This document shows positions 1 to 6,322 of a stretch of 7,567 nucleotides of DNA, in pieces. The position numbers and the translations under genes were made by a program. The stretch is taken from the NCBI GenBank assembly GCA_017500625.1, contig JAFVYX010000228.1:1-7567 (forward strand). Direction: 5' to 3'. The stretch's first letter is position 1; every line of letters begins with the position of its first letter. The notes beneath the pieces were generated by a model that saw only the letters and a list, made by a program, of their open reading frames with translations, made no database searches and had not been told where the DNA came from. Source of the DNA: Clostridia bacterium. GTDB lineage: Bacteria; Bacillota_A; Clostridia; Oscillospirales; CAG-272.

Positions 1-671
1 AGGAACACGCCTGCGCCATTCAACCTTTCGGCGATGGCGGAATCCAAGAAGATGCGCTTGACGCCGCTTTGGGCATCGTCAAAATTGCCGTAAATACCCC
101 GCACACCAACGTTGTTGCCCTCTTGGGTGGTCATCTGAAGCTTTTGGATACGGCTGACACCATCGGTAGGATAGAAGACAAGGATCTTGATGCCGTCCAC
201 GTCGCGATAGCCCTCAAGCGCCGCCTTGCCCGTATCGCCCGAGGTGGCAACGAGAATGAGGGCTGTGCGGTCCTCTCCCGTCTTTTTCAGGGCGCGGGAG
301 AGCAGGCGGGGCATGATCTGAAGTGCCATGTCCTTAAAGGCCGACGTGGGGCCGTGCCAAAGCTCCAACGAGTACACGTCACCGTCGACCGGGCGCAAAG
401 GTGCGGCGCCGCCGGGGAAACGACTCTCGGCATACGCTTCACGGCAATCCTCAAGGAGCTCCTCCTCGGTGTAATCGGTGAGATACAGGGAAAGGATCCT
501 GGCGGCACGCTCGGGATAGGTCATTCCGGCAAGCGCGACCAGATCCTCCGCCGAGAGCGTGGGAATGCTCTCGGGCATATAGAGGCCGCCGTCGGGGGCG
601 AGACCGTTTTTAATGGCTACGGCGGCGCTGACCGCCTCGCCGTTTTGGCTTCTTGTGCTTCTGTAGTTCAT
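1..671 (-). CDS. thrC: Threonine synthase, N-terminal part (3' end cut by window edge)
   Basis: Threonine synthase is a PLP enzyme of the cytoplasm that converts O-phospho-L-homoserine to threonine and phosphate, the last step of threonine synthesis. The 223 visible residues begin MNYRSTRS, the usual start of bacterial ThrC, followed by DGGLYMPE (residues 27-34). HGPTSAFKDMALQ (106-118) contains the PLP-binding Lys113. ATSGDTGKAALEG (142-154) is the phosphate/PLP loop, and KILVFYPTDGVS and QEGNN follow in the family order. The C-terminal half lies beyond the window. The ATG at 669-671 was chosen because it fits the family start; the ribosome binding site is modest (AGGT about 6 nt upstream). 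It starts 13 nt after the dipeptidase stop, so it is probably the seventh gene of the operon that starts near 5319. The first gene of that operon is a candidate homoserine kinase, which would make its substrate. Confidence 0.96.
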   Translation of the reverse strand, partial: MNYRSTRSQNGEAVSAAVAIKNGLAPDGGLYMPESIPTLSAEDLVALAGMTYPERAARILSLYLTDYTEEELLEDCREAYAESRFPGGAAPLRPVDGDVYSLELWHGPTSAFKDMALQIMPRLLSRALKKTGEDRTALILVATSGDTGKAALEGYRDVDGIKILVFYPTDGVSRIQKLQMTTQEGNNVGVRGIYGNFDDAQSGVKRIFLDSAIAERLNGAGVF

Positions 672-684
672 AACGTTACCTGTC

Positions 685-1569
685 TTATACATATTTACCG
701 AGAAGCTTCTCGGCATTTTTACTGAAGAATTTTGCTATGACACGCTCGGCGTATCCAAGGCGTGCCATTTCGTTGGCAAGGTGCAAGAGGGCGCGTGTAT
801 TGGGAAGATCGGCTGGTGTCACATCGATCCCGTCGTAGTCGGTACCGAGCGCTACTGTGTCCTCGCCGCCAAGCGAAAGGTAATGATCAAGATGACGGAG
901 AACGTCGGTCGCCGTGGCAGCCCCTCCTTTTGAGAGGTGCGGGGGATAGAGGGAAATGCCGCAAACGCCTCCCGAATCCCGTAGAGCCGTGAATTGTTCG
1001 TCGGTCAGGTTGCGGGTGTGAGGGCAAACGGCATGCGAATCCGAGTGCGAGGCAATAAAGGGGAGAGCGCGCTCGCGGGCGGCCTCGGCTACGTCCCAGA
1101 AGCCGGCCACTGAGGCGTGGGAAACGTCGGGCAGGATCCCTAGGGAAAAGCAATCGGTTAAAATCTCACGGCCAAAGGACGTGAGCCCCTTGTCGGTGTC
1201 GTGGGCGCCGCCGATGCAGGTGATCCCCCGCCAGTTGAGCGTAAGGATACGAACGCCGGCATCATATAAGATAGGAAGGCGCTCTCGCTTTCCTGCGAGC
1301 AGACGAGCGTCCTCCACCGCAAGCAAAGCAACGAATTCGGGAGAGAGGTGGGGGGCGATCTCCGACATGAGGTGCGCGCGGATAGCAAAGAAATCTTGCC
1401 AAGCCGCTTCATCGCTCAACATGGGATTGGAAAAAATGGCATATACGCGCCGAACCTCCGAGAAGCTTTCCGCATCTCGTGATGAGGCGCCCAGCATGGC
1501 GGAGTTGAAGGGGATTTTTTTGTAATAGAGCTCGGTTGCTGTGTCAACGTGAAGATCAAAAAGCCGCAT
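685..1569 (-). CDS. Membrane dipeptidase family protein (peptidase M19)
   Basis: A 294-residue zinc dipeptidase of the M19 (renal dipeptidase) family, which cleaves dipeptides, sometimes including D-amino-acid-containing ones. The binuclear metal site is recognisable: HVD at residues 7-9, the bridging Glu86 in LLAVEDA, His151 in PDVSHAS, His175 in ASHSDSHAVC, and Asp244 in LGTDYDG. Arg186 in HTRNLTDEQ matches the substrate-contacting Arg region. There is no signal peptide or membrane segment, so a cytoplasmic enzyme is likely despite the family name. The frame is open further upstream, but the ATG at 1567-1569 has a GAGGG site 4 nt before it and gives the normal M19 N-terminus. Starts upstream of this would run into yraN. 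It lies 11 nt after the yraN stop and 13 nt before thrC. Substrate unknown. Confidence 0.93.
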   Translation of the reverse strand: MRLFDLHVDTATELYYKKIPFNSAMLGASSRDAESFSEVRRVYAIFSNPMLSDEAAWQDFFAIRAHLMSEIAPHLSPEFVALLAVEDARLLAGKRERLPILYDAGVRILTLNWRGITCIGGAHDTDKGLTSFGREILTDCFSLGILPDVSHASVAGFWDVAEAARERALPFIASHSDSHAVCPHTRNLTDEQFTALRDSGGVCGISLYPPHLSKGGAATATDVLRHLDHYLSLGGEDTVALGTDYDGIDVTPADLPNTRALLHLANEMARLGYAERVIAKFFSKNAEKLLGKYV

Positions 1570-1580
1570 CGGTCCCTCTT

Positions 1581-1982
1581 TCAAGGATAAAAAGCGTTTT
1601 TGATGTGTACGATCCGTTTGACTTTTGAGCGTCCGTTCTTTTTGGGGGGATCCAGATAGACCTCGATGACGTCCATGCGGACGTCTCCGCGCCAACCGAT
1701 CCGTTTGGCGTATGCGCGCGCCGCCACAGAGAGGTTGTGCTGCTTTTGGGCGTCCACCGCCTGTGAGGGCGATCCGTAGGGAGAGGGGGAGTCCTCGGCA
1801 CGCGTGCGCGCTTTTACCTCGCAAATGACGAGGCAACCGCGGTGGCGCGCGATGATGTCGATCTCCTTTCGGTAGAAAAACCAGTTGCGTTCCAGAATAC
1901 GGTAAAGGCGGCGGCGCAGGTAACGGGCTGCCACCCGTTCGCCGAGGTCGCCGCGCAGGCGAGTCACCGTTTTTTCACTCAT
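1581..1982 (-). CDS. yraN: YraN family (UPF0102) nuclease-fold protein
   Basis: A 133-residue protein of the YraN/UPF0102 family, predicted from fold to be a PD-(D/E)XK-type endonuclease, possibly acting on recombination or repair intermediates; its exact role is unsettled. Visible family features are [12 protein letters not shown] (residues 11-22), the acidic pair Glu40 and Asp42 in RKEIDIIA, the EVK motif (Glu55, Lys57) in ICEVKART, and RMDVIEV (102-108) near the C-terminus. Length is typical. Its ATG overlaps the rnhB stop in an ATGA arrangement (1979-1982) and I see no good Shine-Dalgarno site before it, so translation is probably coupled to rnhB. The rnhB-yraN pairing is common in Firmicutes and other bacteria. 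Confidence 0.93.
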   Translation of the reverse strand: MSEKTVTRLRGDLGERVAARYLRRRLYRILERNWFFYRKEIDIIARHRGCLVICEVKARTRAEDSPSPYGSPSQAVDAQKQHNLSVAARAYAKRIGWRGDVRMDVIEVYLDPPKKNGRSKVKRIVHIKNAFYP

Positions 1983-2578
1983 TTTTCGAGGAATTTCAGG
2001 AAAGAACGGCGGTGGATCGGCGTAGGGCCGTACTTTCGCACCGCTTCCATATGGGCGGCGGTGGGGTAGCCCTTATGGCCGGCAATGCCGTATTCGGGAT
2101 AGAGCTTGTCGTGCTCAAGGCAGAGGCGGTCACGCGTGACCTTGGCAAGGATCGAGGCGGCAGAAATCGATGAGGACAGAGCGTCCCCCTTGACAATGCC
2201 TACCGCGGGGATCGGTATGTTTTTCACCGTGTTGCCGTCGATCAGCGCAAAGTCGGCCGTGGGCTGAAGCCCTAAAATGGCACGGCGCATGGCCAGCATC
2301 GTAGCGCCGAGAATGTTGTATTCGTCGATCTCCTCGGGAGAGGCGGAGGCAATGGAATAGGCCAGCGCTTTTTCTCGGATCACGTCAAAAAGCGCCTCGC
2401 GCTTCTTTTCGGACAACTTTTTGGAATCGTTAAGCCCTGGGATCTCCTCATCGTGGCGGAGAATGACGGCGGCGGCCACCACGGGACCGCACAGCGGTCC
2501 TCGGCCGGCCTCGTCAACGCCGCAGACGAGAGGATAGCCCTCGGCTATGTAATGCATTTCGTAGGAAAGATCAGGCAT
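1979..2578 (-). CDS. rnhB: Ribonuclease HII
   Basis: RNase HII nicks RNA in RNA-DNA hybrids and starts removal of single ribonucleotides from DNA. The 199-residue product has the defining [13 protein letters not shown] segment near residue 21 (Asp22, Glu23, GRG at 25-27), the second catalytic aspartate in LIDGN (Asp114), [16 protein letters not shown] (136-151) with Asp150, and GYPT (170-173), whose Tyr recognises the RNA-DNA junction in this family. The frame is open further upstream, but the ATG at 2576-2578 is preceded by AAGGAG with 8 nt spacing, placed inside the end of rbgA. An ATG seven codons later is possible but lacks as good a site. It overlaps the rbgA end by 8 nt and the yraN start by 4 nt. 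Confidence 0.96.
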   Translation of the reverse strand: MPDLSYEMHYIAEGYPLVCGVDEAGRGPLCGPVVAAAVILRHDEEIPGLNDSKKLSEKKREALFDVIREKALAYSIASASPEEIDEYNILGATMLAMRRAILGLQPTADFALIDGNTVKNIPIPAVGIVKGDALSSSISAASILAKVTRDRLCLEHDKLYPEYGIAGHKGYPTAAHMEAVRKYGPTPIHRRSFLKFLEK

Positions 2579-3449
2579 TGTCCTCGCTCCTTGTTGGCCA
2601 CTCGAGAGTAATACGCCCCAGCGTACCCTTGCGGAATTCGTCAAGCAGAGTCTTGGCTGTTCTCTCGGTATCGATAACACCGCCCGAAAGGCGGAAGCCG
2701 CGGTGGGCGCCGATCGCCTCCATAAGCTCATAGGAGGGGAGCGCCAACTCCTCGGCACTCACTCTGTACCGTTCGACCAGTCGCTCGGGATAATGCTCGG
2801 ACAGCGTGGTAAGGAGGCGGCAGGAGATCTCCTCCAGGTCAAGGATCTGATCCTTGATCGCGCCCGTGACCGCGAGAGCGAGGCCCGTGGCATGACTCTC
2901 AAACTTCGGCCAGAGAACGCCGGGCATATCGAGAAGATCCAAGCCGTCAAAGGAGGGGACCCATTGCTTGTTCACGGTAACGCCGGGGCGGTTCTCGACC
3001 TTGGCCTTTTTTGCGCCCGAAAGGCGATTGATGAGCGAGGATTTTCCCACGTTGGGGATCCCAACGATCATCGCGCGTAAGTGGCGGCCGGCCATACCCT
3101 TTTCCTGGTAGCGGTCCACCTTGTCGGCAAGAATGTCGCGGACAAAGGCGGGGACATTCCCGATGCCCTCGCCGCTGATACAGTCAACAGCGAGACAAAA
3201 GGCGCCGCGGCTCTCGTAATGGCTTTTCCATGCCTTGGTGGCGCCGGGGTCCGCGAGACTGCTCTTGTTCAGGATCTTAAGGAGTGGCTTGCCCTCGGTC
3301 AGCTTCCGTATCTCAGGATTTGACGAGCTTTTGGGAATGCGGGCGTCAAGAAGCTCAAGAACGATGTCGACGAGCGGCAGGCATTCGGCCATCAGCCGCC
3401 GTGTTTTGGCCATGTGGCCGGGAAACCACTGTATGCTATCGGCTTGCAT
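2571..3449 (-). CDS. rbgA: Ribosome biogenesis GTPase RbgA (YlqF)
   Basis: RbgA is a circularly permuted GTPase that helps late assembly of the 50S subunit. The 292-residue product has the family order: N-terminal QWFPGHMAK with the catalytic His12, DARIP, then G4 (LNKSS, 60-64), G1 P-loop GIPNVGKSS (130-138), RPGVT (G2, around 154-158), G3 DMPG (174-177) and LWPKF, followed by the C-terminal helical region with HYPERL. The G4 box reads NKSS where the general NKxD motif has Asp (see findings). The start is the ATG at 3447-3449, with GGAGG 9 nt upstream. A TTG six bases earlier is in frame but only 3 nt from that site. It starts 2 nt after the lepB stop and ends 8 nt into rnhB, the usual rbgA-rnhB neighbourhood. 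Confidence 0.96.
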   Translation of the reverse strand: MQADSIQWFPGHMAKTRRLMAECLPLVDIVLELLDARIPKSSSNPEIRKLTEGKPLLKILNKSSLADPGATKAWKSHYESRGAFCLAVDCISGEGIGNVPAFVRDILADKVDRYQEKGMAGRHLRAMIVGIPNVGKSSLINRLSGAKKAKVENRPGVTVNKQWVPSFDGLDLLDMPGVLWPKFESHATGLALAVTGAIKDQILDLEEISCRLLTTLSEHYPERLVERYRVSAEELALPSYELMEAIGAHRGFRLSGGVIDTERTAKTLLDEFRKGTLGRITLEWPTRSEDNA

Positions 3450-3451
3450 CG

Positions 3452-4057
3452 TCAAATGCCTCCAAAGCGCGAAAAGGGAAGAATGCGAAAGAGGACCTTA
3501 CCGATGACGGTGCGTTCATCGACCTCGCCGAAATAGCGGCTATCCAGCGAGGAGTTTCGGTGATCCCCCATAAGAAAAATGTGTCCCTCGGAGACCGTGA
3601 CGGGAGCCATTTCGGCACGACTGTCATAGCCGTCGCGGAGGACGTAATCCTCCTTCAGCGGGGCGCCGTCGACGTAAACGACACCGCCGATGACAGCGAC
3701 CGTCTGTCCCTCGGTGGCGATCACGCGCTTAATGATCGCCTCGTTTCTTTCCAGCTCGGCATAGGCATCGGCAATGTCGTCCTCGATCTGCACGACCACA
3801 ACGTCGCCCGCCTTCGGGGTGTAGAAGAAATCGGAGATGAGGAGACGCTCGCCGTCCGAGAGCGTTCCCTCCATTGAGCCCCCGGCCACAACGGTTTGAC
3901 GGAAGAGAAAGAGGGAGCAGAGAAGGATAATAGACAGCGTGACGAGAACGAGCTCAGTAAAGTCGAAGATCTCGTGCGGCCGATTTTTCTTTCTGGCGGC
4001 AGCGCGTTCCTCGATCTCGCGGTCGATCTCCTCATAGCTGATCTGGTTTTCGTCCAT
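3452..4057 (-). CDS. lepB: Signal peptidase I
   Basis: Signal peptidase I cleaves signal peptides from exported proteins at the outer face of the membrane. The 201-residue protein has a charged, Glu/Arg/Lys-rich cytoplasmic N-terminus (residues 1-33), one hydrophobic membrane segment (about 35-56), and an external catalytic domain. The nucleophile is Ser61 in GGSMEGTL and the general base is Lys110 in IIKRVIA. GDHRNSSLDSR (164-174) is the conserved last box. The usual Pro after SMx is Gly here. One N-terminal membrane segment and this length fit the short Gram-positive type. The ATG at 4055-4057 has AAAGGAG 6 nt upstream. It sits 11 nt after the preceding gene and 2 nt before rbgA, the neighbourhood expected in Firmicutes. 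Confidence 0.95.
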   Translation of the reverse strand: MDENQISYEEIDREIEERAAARKKNRPHEIFDFTELVLVTLSIILLCSLFLFRQTVVAGGSMEGTLSDGERLLISDFFYTPKAGDVVVVQIEDDIADAYAELERNEAIIKRVIATEGQTVAVIGGVVYVDGAPLKEDYVLRDGYDSRAEMAPVTVSEGHIFLMGDHRNSSLDSRYFGEVDERTVIGKVLFRILPFSRFGGI

Positions 4058-4068
4058 AATGCGCTCCT

Positions 4069-5292
4069 TTATTTTTTGTTGGGCTTTTTACCGAGAAATA
4101 TCTCCATAAGATCGGTGCCGTCCGCCAGGTAGCGGCGGCAGGCCGCGGCGGAGGCCTCGGTGAAGGGGGAAACGCCCATGTGAGGCTTGTCGCTCTCGTA
4201 GATCATATACGGCACGGGATCCATGGTGTGCGTGCGACGTGCGATCGGCGTGGGGTGATCGGGCAGGACGAGCACGCGGTAGGGCTCGGCGGTCGATTTC
4301 AGGTATTCGCAAACGGGGGCCAGGATCTCACTATCGATCTTTTCGATCGAGAGGACCTTGTTCTCTATCTCGGCACGATGCCCGCATTCGTCGGGTGCCT
4401 CCACGTGAATATAAACGTAATCCTGGCCGCGGGAGAAGGCATCAATGGCCGCCTCGGCCTTGCCGCGGTAATTGGTGTGAACGTTGCCGGTTGCGCCTTC
4501 GACGTTCAGCACCTCCATACCAGCACAAAGGCCAATGCCCTTGATGAGGTCCACGGCAGACACCACGCTCCCCTTGAGCCCCCATTTTTCATGGAAGGAG
4601 GGAAGCGCCGGCTTTTTGCCGGGGCTCCAAAGCCACGCGGAGTTGGCGGCCTTAAGGCCGCGGCGGCGGCGCTCGACGTTCACGGGGTGGTCCTTGAGGA
4701 CCTCGTAGCTGGCGCGCAGAAGGCGCTAGAAGGGCTCGCCGTCGGCGCCCTTGGGGAGATGATCGGCGATCGTTTCTCCAATGATGTCATGCGGGCGAGA
4801 GAAGTTGTAGTCCTCCTTGGCATTCTTCCAAAGGAGGCAGTGGCGGTAGCTGATGCCGGTATAGAGATGACGTTCCGCGTTGCCGAGCGCCGCCTCCAGC
4901 GCCTTGACAAGCTGGTCTGCCTCGGGAGTCGTGATCTCGTCGGCACTGTGATCCAGCATAACCTTCTCCTCGTACGGCTCCTCTTCGCTGAGAGCCACGA
5001 GGTTGCAGCGCAGGGCGGTATCGTCCTCGGCCATGGAAAGCCCCATGCTCATCGCCTCAAGGGGCGAGCGCCCGTGGGAGTAGGTGCGCGGGTCATAGGA
5101 GAGAATGGCAAGGTTGGCCGTGTCGCTCTCTGGCACCATTCCCTCGGGAACGTTGGAAACGGTACCGACAAGCGCCGCGCGGCTGAGCATATCGAGGTAG
5201 GGCTTCTGCGCCACCTCCATGGGAGTACGGTCGGAAAGCTCGGGGATCTTGTAATCCGCCATTCCGTCATAGACAACAACGAGATATTTCAT
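4069..5292 (-). pseudogene. apgM: ApgM-type phosphoglycerate mutase / proposed homoserine kinase, interrupted by in-frame TAG
   Basis: Read through one TAG at codon 189, this gives a 407-codon protein of the alkaline-phosphatase superfamily, ApgM branch (cofactor-independent phosphoglycerate mutase). That is close to the family's usual ~400 residues. Expected metal and catalytic residues lie on both sides of the stop: Asp9 (VVVYDG), nucleophile Ser56 (PESDTANLAILSYDP), then HPVN (202-205), Asp301 and His305 (EAPDECGH), Asp345 and His346 (LPDHPTP), His355 (RTHTMDPVP). Neither half alone could be active. One subgroup (TIGR02535) is proposed to be an alternative homoserine kinase in genomes where the gene clusters with threonine genes, and thrC here is in the same operon. 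The ATG at 5290-5292 has GGAG 6 nt upstream; an in-frame TTG at 5302-5304 has no such support. It may be a true pseudogene, a sequence error, or a recoded gene. Family confidence is high; functional status is open. Confidence 0.88.
4726..4728 (-). other. In-frame TAG (amber) codon inside apgM
   Basis: The plus-strand bases cta read TAG on the minus strand, at codon 189 of the apgM frame. Codons before it encode GADGEPF and codons after it encode RLLRASYEVLKDHPVN in the same frame, with no length change. It is therefore a base substitution or recoding, not a frameshift. No strong Shine-Dalgarno plus ATG restart is seen just downstream. A GTG at 4681-4683 has a weak AAGGA 7 nt before it, but starting there would yield a fragment lacking the nucleophile. 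Confidence 0.95.
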
Positions 5293-5325
5293 AGAAGACT
5301 CCAAAAGAATATATTAATCGATAGT

Positions 5326-5354
5326 ATTATAGCATAAAAAAAGCACGTTTACAA
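5326..5354 (-). promoter_or_regulatory. Sigma-A promoter of the apgM-lepB-rbgA-rnhB-yraN-M19-thrC operon
   Basis: On the minus strand, TTGTAA (5349-5354) and a perfect TATAAT (5326-5331) are separated by exactly 17 bp. TGC directly before the -10 makes an extended -10. Transcription should start near 5319, giving a leader of about 27 nt before the ATG at 5292. No other obvious promoter was found between the tightly packed genes downstream, so this probably drives the whole operon. Confidence 0.85.
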
Positions 5355-5371
5355 TGGATAGAAGAAAAAAG

Positions 5372-5383
5372 TTTTTCGAAAAA
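5372..5383. repeat. 12-bp perfect palindrome between divergent promoters
   Basis: TTTTTCGAAAAA is a perfect inverted repeat centred at 5377/5378, in an A/T-rich stretch between the -35 boxes of the divergent operon promoter (ends 5354) and rplS promoter (starts 5398). It could be a regulator site, part of UP-element A-tracts for both promoters, or chance in A/T-rich DNA. Confidence 0.5.
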
Positions 5384-5397
5384 ATTGAAAAAACCCC

Positions 5398-5426
5398 TTG
5401 ATTTTTAGGACACGCTATGATATGAT
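5398..5426 (+). promoter_or_regulatory. Sigma-A promoter of rplS
   Basis: TTGATT (5398-5403) and TATGAT (5421-5426) are separated by exactly 17 bp, and TGA directly precedes the -10, giving an extended -10. Transcription should start near 5433, leaving a leader of nearly 90 nt before rplS. A-tracts just upstream could act as an UP element, suiting a ribosomal protein gene. Confidence 0.85.
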
Positions 5427-5465
5427 AAATCGGTGGCCGTGTTTTTTCGGTCGCATAATTATTTT

Positions 5466-5501
5466 GGAACAGTCCGCTGCGATGCTCCGTAAGAATGTTC
5501 T
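5466..5501 (+). promoter_or_regulatory. Candidate L19 leader hairpin
   Basis: GGAACA (5466-5471) pairs with TGTTCT (5496-5501) to form a 6-bp stem closing a 24-nt loop, ending six bases before the rplS Shine-Dalgarno site (5508-5514). Loop bases CTCC (5485-5488) can pair with GGAG (5510-5513) of that site, so a pseudoknot could hide the ribosome binding site. The known L19 leader family (Rfam) lies in this position upstream of rplS in Firmicutes and is thought to mediate autoregulation. The match is by position and by memory of the closing stem, not by a model search. Confidence 0.6.
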
Positions 5502-5520
5502 GTATTTAAGGAGGGCCATT

Positions 5521-5862
5521 ATGGATAAGATCCAGGCTTTTGTAAGCGAGCAGTTGAAGAAGGAGGTTCCTCAGTTCTCCGTTGGTGACGTTGTGCGTAT
5601 CCACAACAAGATCAAGGAGGGCTCGAGAGAGCGTATCCAGCTTTTCGAGGGTACCGTTATTGCCAGACATGGCGGCGGCATCTCCGAGACCTTCACCGTG
5701 CGCCGTATTTCTTACGGTGTCGGGCTGGAAAAGACTTTCCCGCTCCATTCCCCCAACGTTGTCAAGGTTGACCTTGTGCGTGCCGGTAAGGTCCGCCGCG
5801 CCAAGCTCTACTACCTGCGTGACAAGGTTGGCAAGGACGCCAAGGTCAAGGAAAAGATCTGA
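5521..5862 (+). CDS. rplS: 50S ribosomal protein L19
   Basis: L19 sits at the 30S-50S interface of the large subunit. The 113-residue product is full length for bacterial L19. It begins [13 protein letters not shown] and has [16 protein letters not shown] (19-34), the [11 protein letters not shown] segment (38-48), the signature [15 protein letters not shown] (66-80) and the basic C-terminal [15 protein letters not shown] (91-105). The ATG at 5521 is preceded by AAGGAGG with 6 nt spacing; the frame is open upstream but has no comparable start. It has its own promoter and leader and is followed 26 nt later by a hairpin terminator, so it is probably transcribed alone. In many Firmicutes rplS is co-directional with rbgA-rnhB, whereas here it points away from them. 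Confidence 0.98.
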   Translation: MDKIQAFVSEQLKKEVPQFSVGDVVRIHNKIKEGSRERIQLFEGTVIARHGGGISETFTVRRISYGVGLEKTFPLHSPNVVKVDLVRAGKVRRAKLYYLRDKVGKDAKVKEKI

Positions 5863-5888
5863 TCGGGCAAGTACAATTTAATCAAATG

Positions 5889-5929
5889 AAAAAGGCGGTT
5901 TCGAGAGCTATTCTCAAAACTGCCTTTTT
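5889..5929. terminator. Bidirectional Rho-independent terminator (rplS / HIT gene)
   Basis: An 18-nt arm (5889-5906) pairs with 5912-5929 around a 5-nt loop, with one G-U pair and one C-A mismatch on the plus-strand transcript. Five A residues begin the hairpin and five T residues end it, so each strand has its own U-tract. It lies between the rplS stop (5862) and the convergent HIT gene stop (5952) and should end both transcripts. Confidence 0.92.
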
Positions 5930-5951
5930 CGGAATTTTATGTCTTTTGGGG

Positions 5952-6290
5952 TCAGGCCATAGTCTCGGAAAGCTTCTTTCCGCCGATGAGGTGAAAGTGG
6001 AGGTGCTTCACGGATTGACAGCCGTCCTCACCGCAGTTGGTGACAACGCGGTAGCCGTTCGCAAGGCCCAGTGCCTCGGCGATCCTCGGGATCGCTTCAA
6101 AAATAGCGCGGACAGCATCAGCATTTTCAGCCGTGATCTCCTGCGCGGAGGCGATGTGTGCGCGAGGGACGATCAGGACGTGCGTGGGGGCCTGGGGCTG
6201 AATGTCGTAAAAGGCATTTACCGCCTCGTCTTCATACACCTTTTTCGAGGGGATCTCGCCCGCAATGATCTTACAGAAAAGACAGTCCAT
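5952..6290 (-). CDS. HIT family (HINT-like) nucleotide hydrolase
   Basis: A 112-residue histidine-triad protein of the HINT type, which hydrolyses nucleoside phosphoramidates and related adenylated compounds in the cytoplasm. It begins MDCLFCKIIAGEIPSKKVYE, with the Cys3-x2-Cys6 pair that binds zinc in this branch. PRAHI (42-46) supplies His45. The triad HLHFHLIGG runs from residue 96, with His98 as the expected nucleophile. Length is normal. The ATG at 6288-6290 has AAAGGAG 7 nt upstream; the open frame upstream of it crosses the promoter and is not coding. It is a single-gene unit with its own promoter, ending at the terminator shared with rplS and diverging from the U32 gene. Its biological substrate cannot be told from sequence. 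Confidence 0.95.
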   Translation of the reverse strand: MDCLFCKIIAGEIPSKKVYEDEAVNAFYDIQPQAPTHVLIVPRAHIASAQEITAENADAVRAIFEAIPRIAEALGLANGYRVVTNCGEDGCQSVKHLHFHLIGGKKLSETMA

Positions 6291-6322
6291 AGGGTTTCTC
6301 CTTTGCATTGTTTTTTGTAAAA

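Noticed and set aside
69..725. A 218-codon plus-strand open frame opposite thrC.
   Set aside because: It is antisense to a clear threonine synthase and has no ribosome binding site.
3453..3455. TTG as the start of rbgA, two codons upstream of the chosen ATG.
   Set aside because: GGAGG is only 3 nt from this TTG but 9 nt from the ATG at 3447-3449, which gives normal spacing.
4180..5337. A 385-codon plus-strand open frame opposite apgM.
   Set aside because: The minus-strand product matches the ApgM family with all catalytic residues, while the plus-strand translation resembles nothing and has no ribosome site. It is the antisense shadow.
5398..5520. An N-terminal extension of L19 starting at the TTG at 5398.
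   Set aside because: That TTG is the -35 box of the rplS promoter. The extension would be untranscribed, and L19 proteins start at the ATG at 5521 with its AAGGAGG.
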